From positions 16,981,393 through 17,045,392 of the forward strand of contig NC_035164.2 in assembly GCF_001659605.2 (NCBI RefSeq): a stretch of DNA of 64,000 bases, given 5' to 3'. The DNA is from Manihot esculenta. Lineage: Eukaryota; Streptophyta; Magnoliopsida; Malpighiales; Euphorbiaceae. Positions 54,948 through 64,000 of this stretch are shown one piece after another. Position 1 is the first letter of the stretch. Every line of letters begins with the position of its first letter. The translations under genes and the position numbers were made by a program. Under the pieces are notes generated by a model, which was not told the origin of the DNA, ran no database searches, and saw only the letters and a list, made by a program, of their open reading frames with translations.

Positions 54948-56605
54948 TGACAGGAGCGGTTGTCGAAGCCGGTCAAAAATAACCTTCTTGGTTACCTGCA
55001 AATACAACTGTAGACAGTGGTGAAGGATCGTATCCACAGAGAATTGATTACCTATTTATTTATCTTAATCAAGACCAATCAAACCAATGGAAAGCACAAG
55101 TGAAGGTAAGTAATTTCAAATAGAACAAAAGTAAAGTGCAAGGAAAGTAAAAAGGAGGGTTTTGAGATGATTTGATTAACAACTAATGAAAGCAACTAAA
55201 ACAGCAAGTAATTAAAATAAAAGAGGAAATCAATAAGAGAAAGGTCTGGTTGAAGATATGGATCCACTTTGGTTGTTTGGGTTGATCATTGAAACATGGT
55301 TATCTTGATTGATTCAATAGGTTGGTTATGGGGGTGGAAGACGCTTCTCACCACCATGTCTTTCCTTATGAACAAATTGATTAGGGAACGTCCTCTAATT
55401 AATTACTAATCAACAAATTGCCAAGGAACGTCCTTGGACCATAGGCATCAAAACAATTGCCAATTGCATGAAGAACAAGAAAGATCCAAACCCTAACTAC
55501 TCAAACGCATGAGATGTTGCTAGATCATGCAATTTCTTGGTTTTTACACCAAGTGTTCTTAGATCAGAATATTTCAAGCAATTACGGACTAACAAATATC
55601 CTAATCAACAATCAATTAACTTTGCAATCAAGAATCAAGTGGCCAATTTGATTAAAACAACAAATCAATCTTTAGAATTAAGCACAATTGCATGAATATT
55701 GAATAAATCAAAAGCAAACACTTTATGTTCAGATCTCACAACCTTTTAAACAACCTTAGTTTCAACCAAACTTCAACTAGAAATAGGGTTTCAACCACTC
55801 ATGGCTGAACCAAAACAGAAAATAAAAGAAAAGAAGAAGAAAAGATGAAGAACTAAGGTGGAGGAGCCTTTGGAGAGCCTTGATCAATCCCTTGATGGAA
55901 GATGTTCATTCTTGGTCTTTTTGAGGCCTTTAAATAGATCTTGAGAGGCTGCCTTTTTTCCTTTTTAGTGTCCATGCATCTTTGAGTGATTGCCCCATAG
56001 TGCCCTTGAGTTTTCTTTGTGCATATGTGGAGTTGCAAGCCCTTTTTGGTCTTTTAATTGACATCCAAGGTGTGTCCAAGAAGATTTATGCACTAAAGAG
56101 GAAGGTGGAGCCTTGATTTGAATTTTGAATGAGCATAGCACTATGTAGGAAACATGTGACCTTCAAGATTTGGCTCATTAAATAGGGAAGAGCATGTTCG
56201 GGGGCAAGTTCGGCCGCCTAAGTTAAGTTTCGGGGGTAGGACTTTCGTCTCTGGAGCCAAAGTTCGGCGGCCGAAGGTGCCCTCGAAGGTGGGTGACTTT
56301 CGCCTCTGGACTGGACTTTAGGCCACCGAAAGGGCCCCCGAAAGTGGGTGACTTTCGGCTTCCGAAAGTGCTTCCGAAGGTGCCCCCGAAAGTGGTTGAG
56401 TTTTGGCTTCCGAAAGTGCTTCCGAAGGTGCTTCCGAAAGTGGCTGTTTTTGGGCATTCTTTGGCACTTTTAAGAGCATTTTCTTCAAATTATTTCTTCA
56501 CACCTAATATTTGCAAAACATGATTAAAACCACAAAATTAGGTAGAATAGGTGCAAATAAACATCAATAAGATCATGAAAATATGGACTAAAATATGCTC
56601 TATCA
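54948..56605 (-). repeat. Z2 3' LTR (left, 1,658 bp)
   Basis: TGACAGGAGCGG...GCTCTATCA on +. The inner part matches Z's LTR in reverse complement. A region of about 270 bp (56190-56460) is a CCGAA-rich cassette not seen in Z. A TATTTAAAG (minus strand, ~55936-55928) sits where Z has its TATA-like box. Confidence 0.87.
56190..56460 (+). repeat. CCGAA cassette inside Z2 LTR
   Basis: On + it reads TTCGGGGGCAAGTTCGGCCG..., then GGACTTTCGTCTCTGGAG (56239-56256), TTCGGCGGCCGAAGGTG, and runs of CCCCCGAAAGTG and TTCCGAAAGTG. Phrases, spacing and orientation on + match the Tekay LTR cassettes (e.g. 29235-29505), although Z2 itself reads on the minus strand. The same cassette is in Z2's other LTR (60453-60723). 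Confidence 0.85.
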
Positions 56606-57592
56606 AATACCCCCACACTTAAGCTTTTGCTTGTCCTCAAGCAAATAAACATAGTCAAATAAGCTTTCTTTGCTCTAGATCCTTATTACCACTTAAGCTC
56701 ATACTCTAGACACTTATTTTGAAGCATTACAGTGAAGAATATATGCATGAAGATTACTTACCTCTTTTCATTGTTTCCCTTTGCTTACCATGGCTAGGAT
56801 TTGTTTTCCTCAAGAGAGACATGCACATTAGTTTGTTAAGACTTTTTCTAGCTTTTGGATTGACTTGCCCTTACCTTGAAGTACTTTATTCAGGCTTTTG
56901 CACTTTAGATCTTGCTTGGAAAGGTCACCAACCTATTTTTGATTTGAAGGTTTATATTTTTCAGTTGGTCACCTATCCAAGTGGCTACTTGCCTTGTTCA
57001 TAGTCTTTTGACCATTGAAACAATTTTCAATTTGTGCTTTTGAGCTCTTTGCCTTTGCTGAATTTTCTTTCTCTCAATGATATGGGCAAATCAACACCAA
57101 TTGCTAAATCAAGTCACATTAAGTTCATTCACACAATTTCAATTTATTCTCAATCAATTGAGGGTCATCAATATATTTTTCACCATGGCAAACTCAAAGA
57201 TTCAATTCAAAAGGCAATTCTCAAACATTAATACAACTCACTGCAATTGATTCAACATAAGTTTAAAGAGTTATCACATTAATGGGGTCATGGAAAGAAA
57301 AACTCATTCAACATAGTTCATCAGTTTGAGTAGAGCAAAACAAAAAGAAGAAGAAGGTTGTGGTTGTGTGTGTTTTATTGAAAGCATAAAAATAACAGAA
57401 ATGAAAAAAATTTCCTAATGCAAGCAAACTAAAGATTAAAGCAAAAATAAACTTAAAAGTAAAAATTCAGATATATGCACCCCCACACTTAAAGCATGCA
57501 TTGTCCTCAATGTATAAGAAACATAAAAGAACAAAGGAAACTGAGTACTCCCCTGGGTGTGGTGTGCATGGTGCGATCCATTTGATCAAGGC
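56606..57592 (-). other. Z2 3' noncoding region with two polypurine motifs
   Basis: Next to the LTR the minus strand reads TTAAGTGTGGGGGTATT (around 56622-56606), the likely polypurine tract. A second AAGTGTGGGGGTG lies about 870 bp inside (57491-57479). Each is preceded on the minus strand by a GAGGACAA motif (GAGGACAAGCAAAAGC and GAGGACAATGCATGC). Between them I see only AT-rich sequence without coding signal; ORFs at 56719 and 57034 on + look like chance. Confidence 0.65.
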
Positions 57593-59155
57593 TCAAGTAA
57601 TTGGGGGAGGAAAAAGCGTCCCAGCTGTATTGAGCAAAAAGTGTAGCACTCCTTTTGATTTGGTCATAGCCCATCCTATTTTCTCCATGTACTCATGAAG
57701 TAACATGATTAGCTTCTCCTCTTTCAGATGAGGTGTGCCTCTAGCTCTTATGTTTGCATTTTTTAGCACTTCCAACTTCAGTTGATATTTCTCCATAGGT
57801 GGCTGCAATTTGGCATCAAGTTCAAGTAAAACAAATTCTACCTTATCTGGAGGTTTTGGAAGGCATTGATCTGCATGCTCCTTCAGTTTTGGCTCTTGGA
57901 CTTCCACTTGTTCCTTATGAGCACGGGCTGTTTGCATTGGATGAATGGTATAATTGGGTTCAGTATCCTCCTTTTGCATAGGACCTAACTGAGGTGGAAG
58001 ACTGATATGCGTTGGAATCTATGGAACAAGGTTCGGCGGCCGAAAAGTGTCTGAGTTCGGCGGCCGAAGGTCTTCAGTTTGCGGAATGAACTGCGGCGAT
58101 GGATTCTGCGTCTGAGGATCGCTTGGGTTCGGCGGCCGAAAGATGTTCGGCGGCCGAAGGACGTCTCGCTCAATGTGTTCCTGAGGTGGTGCAACAGAAT
58201 CAGGTGTTTGAAGGGCAATAGGGTTTGGCGGCCGAAAGTTGTCCATGTTTGGCGGCCGAATGTCTTCTGTCTGCACAACCTTAATCTGCTGGATGCTGCA
58301 TGAATCATTGGTTAGAATATCATCTTTTATATCAAAATTATCTTTGCTCAAACAATCAATGATATTTGAATTATCAACGAGTTCTGTTTGATCCGTTTGT
58401 TTGGACAAACAATATTCTGGTTGTGTCTCTTCAGCAGCTTGTTCTTGAATTTGCCAACTTTCATCTTCATCCTCCACATCTTGAAGTTCTTGCTTTCTTC
58501 TTAACACGAGTGCTTCCATTGAGGTGGCCAATTGTCCTATGTCCTGTCGCAGGCTTTGCATGGAACTTACCATTGTTTCCATCATTGTTTCCATCATCTT
58601 TTCAAAGTGTTGATCTGGATTTGAAGGTTCTGGTTGGGCTTGATATCCTTGATAATCTTGGTAGTTGTTAGCCTCAGCATAGCCATAGTTCGGTTGGTCT
58701 CCCCAATATGGATTGTATGTGTCATGGTAGGGATCATGTCTTGGCTGTTCATAGAATCCTCCATATGCATGAATTGGTTGGTCATACTCATAACGTGTAG
58801 GACATTGGGAAGTTAGGTGTCCCACATATCCACAGATCATACATGGTTGAGATTGCTGAAGTTGTCGAGCCTGTAGAGCTAAGACATGTCTTTCCACAAT
58901 AGAGGTTATGTCAGGAATTTGAGAAGTGAGATTATATGTACTTACCTCATCCATGATTCAGAGATGTTCGGTCATTGGTGCAAAGTTCGGAGGCTGGAGT
59001 GAAGGACTTTCGGCGGCCGAATGTTGGGATGGTTCGGCGGCCGAAGGTTGGGCAGAATGTTCTTCAGGCGCAGGGGCTTGCTTTCCTAGCCTTCTGAGGG
59101 TGCGTTCAATTTCTGGATCAAAGGGCAGAGTGTCCTTACTTTTAGATCAGGTCAT
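57593..59155 (-). pseudogene. Z2 gag remnant lacking the capsid core, with RPPN repeats
   Basis: On the minus strand the ATG at 59155 is followed at codon 3 by TGA, then SKDTLPFDPEIERTLRRL as in Z. After about 60 codons (TEHL, stop TGA) the frame continues MDEVST...: the ~200-residue capsid core found in Z between these points is missing. A long open stretch, 58954-58019 (311 codons), carries a canonical CCHC knuckle CMICGYVGHLTSQC, a polar Tyr/Gln-rich region and, towards its end, six RPPN repeats encoded by TTCGGCGGCCGAA-type motifs. A second piece, 57979-57593, resembles the linker before RT. No catalytic domain is left. It might supply an RNA-binding protein, but that is speculation. Confidence 0.72.
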
Positions 59156-59187
59156 GAAAGAAAAATAAACAAACAAGTGAAATCAAT

Positions 59188-59210
59188 TCCCCGGCAACGG
59201 CGCCAATTTT
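59188..59210 (-). other. Z2 primer-binding site
   Basis: On + TCCCCGGCAACGGCGCCA, a perfect match to the 3' terminus of plant Asp-tRNA as I recall it, separated from the LTR by five T residues. Z has one mismatch at the same site. Confidence 0.8.
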
Positions 59211-60876
59211 TGACAGGAGCGGTTGTCGAAACCGGTCAAAAATAACCTTCTTGGTTACCTATAAATACAACTATAGAGAGTGGTGAAGGATCGTATCCAC
59301 AGAGAATTGATTACCTATTTATTTATCTTAATCAAGACCAATCAAACCAATGGAAAGCACAAGTGAAGGCAAGTAATTGCAAATAGAACAAAAGTAAAGT
59401 GCAAGGAAAGTAAAAAGGGGGGTTTTGAGATGATTTGATTAACAACTAATGAAAGCAATTAAAACAGCAAGTAATTAAAATAAAAGAGGAAATCAATAAG
59501 AGAAAGGTCTGGTTGAAGATATGGATCCACTTTGGTTGTTTGGGTTGATCATTGAAACATGGTTATCTTGATTGATTCAATAGGTTGGTTATGGGGGTGG
59601 AAGACGCTTCTCACCACCATGTCTTTCCTTATGAACAAATTGATTAGGGAACGTCCTCTAACCAATTACTAATCAACAAATTGCCAAGGAACGTCTTTGG
59701 GCCATAGGCATCAAAACAATTGCCAATTGCATGAAGAACAAGAAAGATCCAAACCCTAACTACTCAAACGCATGAGATGTTGCTAGATCATGCAATTTCT
59801 TGGGTTTTACAGCAAGTGTTCTTAGATCAGAATATTTCCAGCAATTACGGACTAACAAATATCCTAATCAACAATCAATTAACTTTGCAATCAAGAATCA
59901 AGTGGCCAATTTGATTAAAACAACAAAGCAATCTTTAGAATTAAGCACAATTGCATGAATATTGAATAAATCAAAAGCAAACACTTTATGTTCAGATCTC
60001 ACAACCTTTTAAACAACCTTAGTTTCAACCAAACTTCAACTAGAAATAGGGTTTCAGCCACTCATGGCTGAACCAAAACAGAAAATAAAAGAAAAGAAGA
60101 AGAAAAGATGAAGAACTAAGGTGGAGGAGCCTTTGGAGAGCCTTGATCAATCCCTTGATGGAAGATGTTCATTCTTGGTCTTCTTGAGGCCTTTAAATAG
60201 ATCTTGAGAGGCTGCCTTTTTTCCTTTTTAGTGTCCATGCATCTTTGAGTGTTTGCCCCATAGTGCCCTTGAGTTTTCTTTGTGCATATGTGGAGTTGCA
60301 AGCCCTTTTTGGTCTTTTAATTGACATCCAAGGTGTGTCCAAGAAGATTTATGCACTAAAGAGGAAGGTGGAGCCTTGATTTGAATTTTGAATGAGCATA
60401 GCACTATGTAGGAAACATGTGATCTTCAAGATTTGGCTCATTAAATAGGGAAGAGCATGTTCGGGGGCAAGTTCGGCCGCCTAAGTTAAGTTTCGGGGGT
60501 AGGACTTTCGTCTCTGGAGCCAAGGTTCGGCGGCCGAAGGTGCCCGCGAAGGTGGGTGACTTTCGCCTCTGGACTGGACTTTAGGCCACCGAAAGTGCCC
60601 CCGAAAGTGGGTGACTTTCGGCTTCCAAAAGTGCTTCCGAAGGTGCCCCCGAAAGTGGTTGAGTTTTGGCTTCCGAAAGTGCTTCCGAAGGTGCTTCCGA
60701 AAGTGGCTGTTTTTGGGCATTCTTTGGCACTTTTAAGAGCATTTTCTTCAAATTGTTTCTTCACACCTAATATTTGCGAAACATGATTAAAACCACAAAA
60801 TTAGGTAGAATAGGTGCAAATAAACATCAATAAGATCATGAAAATATGGACTAAAATATGCTCATATGCTCTATCA
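59211..60876 (-). repeat. Z2 5' LTR (right, 1,666 bp)
   Basis: Same ends and content as 54948-56605, including the CCGAA cassette (60453-60723, with GGACTTTCGTCTCTGGAG at 60502-60519). It has an extra CTCATATG near its right end (60861-60868). Being in both LTRs, the cassette predates the insertion of Z2 here. Confidence 0.87.
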
Positions 60877-61093
60877 ATGTTATAGAAGGTCAAGCACAAT
60901 AGGAAAGGTCATGTCCACTAGGATAGGATGTGGAGTCCTGTCTTGTATGATGATGTGAAATGCCATGATTATATGCATGTGCATTAATGCTATGATATGA
61001 ATAATATGTATGTGATGCGGGTTCATGTGTGCCCACATGAACCATATGATGCTAACGTTTATGTGATGTGTGCTGTTTTTTTCAGAAAATAGG
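60877..61093 (+). other. Element E leader, part 2
   Basis: It resumes with ATGTT after Z2 and ends TGTGCTGTTTTTTTCAGAAAATAGG before the gag ATG, again a pyrimidine tract plus CAG. It is colinear with C's leader. Confidence 0.8.
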
Positions 61094-64000
61094 ATGAGAG
61101 GAACTCGTCAATCTGCACGATTGACTGGAGTACCACCTGAGGATGAGGGCATGAGCGCCCGTCCTCCTGCATTGCCTAGGGCAATGTCTAGTAGGGCTAG
61201 CAGAGAAAGAGCAGCAAGAGACCCTAGAAGGTCTCTAGATCTGGGTAGAAGCAGATCAGTGAGGGGAACAGTTCAGGGAGGAATGTCAGAGGACATGGGG
61301 AATAATATGGATGTAGAGCAGAGGAGAGATGGCAGTCTGGGAGTTAGTATGTCAGAAGAAGGAATGGGAGAGTCCCAAGGAGGCACTCAGGCCTCGGGAT
61401 TTGCTCAGCCACCCCACTACCCACACTTCTCACAAAATCCCGGGTATTCGATGGGAGGTACATCGGATTACCCTAGCTTTACCCCTTATCCTACACACAT
61501 GCCATACCCTTCCTACTACCCACCATACCCACAGCACCCAATGTATCCACCCCCACCCTACTATCCAAATCCAGCTAACCCTACCTCAGAAAATGTTGCA
61601 CCTCCTCCACCATCAGCAGAACCCACAGTTCCAGCAACCCATATGCCTAAGCCTAGCTCATCTGGTGGGAGCAAGGTCAAGATGACCGACTACATGAAGC
61701 TGGGTGCTCCCCAGTTTGAATTCGGTGATGACCCATTTGTGTACCTTGAGAGGGTCAAAACAATTACAGATGAGATAGGAGCTGATGACAGCAGATCCAT
61801 TCAGATGGCTAGGTTCACACTCAAATGCAAAAAGGCCCGTGAGTGGTTTAAGAACTATGTGAGCCCGAGGTTGGACAGCCTATCATGGGAGGAGTTTGCA
61901 AATGAATTTGCAGGATGGGCTTTTCCTGACAGTTCAAGAGAATTGAAGATGATTGAGTTTGAACAGTTAAGGCAGACAGAGGAAATGAGTGTAGACGAGT
62001 ACACCGACAGATTCTTGGAGTTGTTACCGTTTGCAGGGCAAACTCTTGACACAGACCAGAAGAAGTCAAGGAGGTATATCATGAAACTTCACTCCAGGTA
62101 TTCCTCCTTGATTCAGTCCGCAGATAGGGAGAGCTTCCATACCATAGTGGATATGGCTAGGAGGATGGAGGCTAGTGCTATCATCGAGGGGAAAGTCAAG
62201 CAGTCAGTGGCACAGCCTTCTGGTTCCAAGACCCCAGGCTCTTCTTCTCTGAGTGCAGCAGCTTCAGGAAGTAAAAAGTGGGACAGAGGCTCTAGGAAGT
62301 CTAAGAAGAACAAGTTCTGGAATAAGGTTAAGTCCAGTCTGGGATTTGGTGGTGGCTCAAGCTCTGGTGCGGATAATGCAGTTTGTGCAAGGTGTGGTAA
62401 GCCACACAAGGGAGTATGTCGGTTTGGGACGACAGCCTGTTTCAGATGCGGTCAGGAGGGATATATGGCTCGAGAGTGTCCAAGAACAGTTCTGATTGCT
62501 CAGTCCCAGCAGACAGCTTCTGGTAGTGTAGCACAGCCAGCAGCTCTAGCCACGACTCAGGCTAGTGGCAGAGATAGAGGGAGAGGGGCAGCCTCTTCTT
62601 CAGCGGGTTTCAGAGGTGAAGGTCCATCAGCTCCAGCACGGATCTTCACAATGACACAGCAGGAGGCAGATGCATCTAACACCGTGGTGGCAGGTAACTT
62701 AGTCATTGGTTGTTCAGATGTGTATGCCTTGATGGACCCTGGTGCATCTCATTCTTTTATTGCACTGAGAGCCGTTGAGAGGTTGGGGTTGATGATCTCT
62801 GGGTTAGAGTGTCCTCTCTGGGTCAGTGGACCCAAGTGTGATCCATCAGTGGCAGAGTCAGTCTGCTAGTGTAGTCCTGTGTTTGTTGAGGGAAGATGCT
62901 TGTTCGCCGACCTTGTGGTTCTAGACTTGACAGATTTTGATGTCATTCTAGGGATGGACTGGTTATCTACCCATGGTGCTACCTTGGACTGCAGGGACAA
63001 GGTAGTCAGGTTCAGAGGTCAGGATGGGTCAGAGGTAGTCTTCAGAGGAGACAGGAGGGGTACACCTAGAGGTCTGATATCAGCTCTTCAGGCTCATAGA
63101 TTGCTTAGGAGGGGATGTCAGGGGTATTTGGCTCATGTGAGAGAGCTTAGCAGTCAGGTTAGAGAGCCCGCCTCGGTGCCGATGGTTAGAGAGTTTTTGG
63201 ATGTGTTTCCAGACGAGCTGCCAGGTTTACCACCTGTTAGGGAGATAGAGTTCGAGATAGAACTGATGCTTGGAACCCGACCGATCTCTATCCCTCCTTA
63301 CAGGATGGCACCAGCAGAATTGAAAGAGTTGAAAGAGCAGTTACAGGAACTGGTAGACAAGGGCTTCATCCGACCGAGTACCTCACCCTGGGGTGCTCCA
63401 ATTTTATTTGTGAGAAAGAAGGATGGATCCCTTAGACTTTGTATCGACTACAGGCAGTTGAACAAAGTCACTACCAAGAATAGGTACCCTTTGCCAAGGA
63501 TCGATGATCTATTCGACCAGCTAGCAGGAGCGGGTTGTTTCTCCAAAATAGATCTGAGATCTGGGTACCATCAGCTGAGGATAAGAGAGGAAGATGTGCC
63601 AAAGACGACTTTCAGAACCAGATATGGGCATTTTGAGTTCCTTGTAATGTCGTTCGGGTTAACCAACGCCCCTGCAGCATTCATGGATCTCATGAACAGA
63701 GTGTTTAGCCAGTACCTGGATCACTTTGTTATTGTCTTCATAGATGATATCTTGGTGTATTCCAGGAATGCAGAGGAGCATGCCCATCATCTAAGGTTGG
63801 TTCTACAGACCTTGAGGGAACACTGCTTGTATGCCAAGTTCTCCAAGTGTGATTTCTAGCTAAGGAGCATTTCATTCTTGGGGCATGGGGTGTCAGAAAA
63901 TGGAATAGAGCTAGACCCCAAGAAGATAGAAGCTGTGGCTAACTGGTCTAGACCCACTTCAGTGTCTGAGATCATAAGTTTCTTGGATTTGGCAGGTTAC
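61094..64000 (+). pseudogene. Element E gag-pol polyprotein (two stops, cut by window end)
   Basis: One frame from the shared gag methionine. Pro/Tyr-rich region (residues ~100-190), capsid-like region (~61730-62050), zinc-knuckle motifs (~62390-62475; the second reads CFRCGQEGYMAREC, with tyrosine in place of the zinc-binding histidine), and protease DPGAS (~62737). TAG is at 62867-62869; the RT region begins at ~63290 with FIDDILVYS at ~63740. TAG at 63857-63859 replaces a conserved tryptophan codon, and RT continues to the window edge. The rest of pol, the PPT and the 3' LTR must lie beyond 64000. Confidence 0.88.

Larger units (their letters stand above)
54948..60876 (-). mobile_element. 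Element Z2: reduced Athila/Tat-like element, minus strand
   Basis: 5,929 bp flanked by a perfect ATGTT duplication (54943-54947, 60877-60881) in E's leader. Two LTRs (54948-56605; 59211-60876) start TGACAGGAGCGG and end CTCTATCA on +, and look about 2% different by eye. The internal region is only 2,605 bp: Asp-tRNA type PBS, gag with its core missing, a trace of RT linker, and a noncoding 3' part with polypurine motifs. RT, RNase H and integrase are absent, so it must have moved with proteins from another element, or decayed after insertion. Confidence 0.87.
54786..64000 (+). mobile_element. Tekay-type element E (5' truncated, runs off the window end)
   Basis: Only the last ~100 bp of the 5' LTR remain (54786-54886), then PBS and leader (54887-54947). 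Insertion Z2 follows (54948-60876), then the rest of the leader and gag-pol from 61094. The protein is closest to element C. Its 5' LTR is cut at the junction with the copia-like LTR fragment, so the two were joined by deletion or recombination. Confidence 0.87.

Noticed and set aside
56719..57231. Two + strand ORFs (94 and 65 codons) in Z2
   Set aside because: AT-rich noncoding 3' region of a minus-strand element; no recognisable domain.
1..64000. Host tRNA genes at the TGGTATCAGAGCC or GGCGCCGTTGCC sites
   Set aside because: Only the tRNA 3'-end complement is present, in PBS position beside LTRs; no cloverleaf.

Overview
The window is a block of nested plant LTR retrotransposons. I see no host protein gene, no tRNA or rRNA gene, and nothing prokaryotic. 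The basis is: Ty3/gypsy and Ty1/copia polyprotein remnants, LTRs that begin TG and end CA, initiator-Met-tRNA and Asp-tRNA type primer-binding sites, polypurine tracts, and 5-bp target-site duplications (TSDs). This points to intergenic heterochromatin of a flowering plant. The dominant family has LTRs packed with TTCGGCCGCCGAA-like motifs. I associate similar elements with Euphorbiaceae such as cassava, but that is a weak guess.

Layout. (1) 1-13483 and 13484-29179 are two copies of one 15,696-bp tandem unit; copy 1 starts off-window. They look almost base-identical: I noticed only two substitutions. The unit holds Tekay-type chromovirus element A, which carries a nested truncated relative N in its 5' LTR, then a broken Ty1/copia element, part of the 5' LTR of an Athila/Tat-like element Z, and the first part of the 5' LTR of a second Tekay element, B. 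(2) 27930-53745 is Z on the + strand. Its 5' LTR is split by complete Tekay element B (28444-38025, + strand, TSD CAGCG) and by complete Tekay element C (38624-50632, - strand, TSD CTAAA). C's own 5' LTR contains solo LTR D (47113-49259, TSD CATGA). Z's PBS and decayed gag/protease follow at 50955-53745. (3) 53746-54785 is an AT-rich copia-like LTR fragment that cuts off Z. (4) 54786-64000 is Tekay element E (+), cut by the window end. Its leader holds Z2 (54948-60876, - strand, TSD ATGTT), a reduced relative of Z with two LTRs but no gag core and no usable pol.

Relative order from nesting: the copia element is oldest in its stack; A and Z landed in it; N landed in A and B in Z; the tandem duplication came after B, because it carries part of B's LTR. 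C also entered Z, and D entered C. Z2 entered E.

All Tekay polyproteins (gag zinc knuckles, protease, RT, RNase H, integrase, chromodomain) stay in one frame over about 1,640-1,660 codons. Each is interrupted by several nonsense codons, so none can encode the whole protein. Many of these stops look like cytosine deamination, as expected of methylated DNA.

The most unusual signals are: (a) the near-perfect 15.7-kb tandem duplication with a junction between unrelated sequences; (b) a CCGAA-rich cassette, including an identical 18-mer, shared by the LTRs of two different Ty3 lineages and in opposite orientation relative to each element; (c) the same motif recurring inside the Z2 coding region as RPPN peptide repeats; (d) a two- to three-copy hairpin-capable repeat in the Tekay LTRs, with one compensatory base-pair change.
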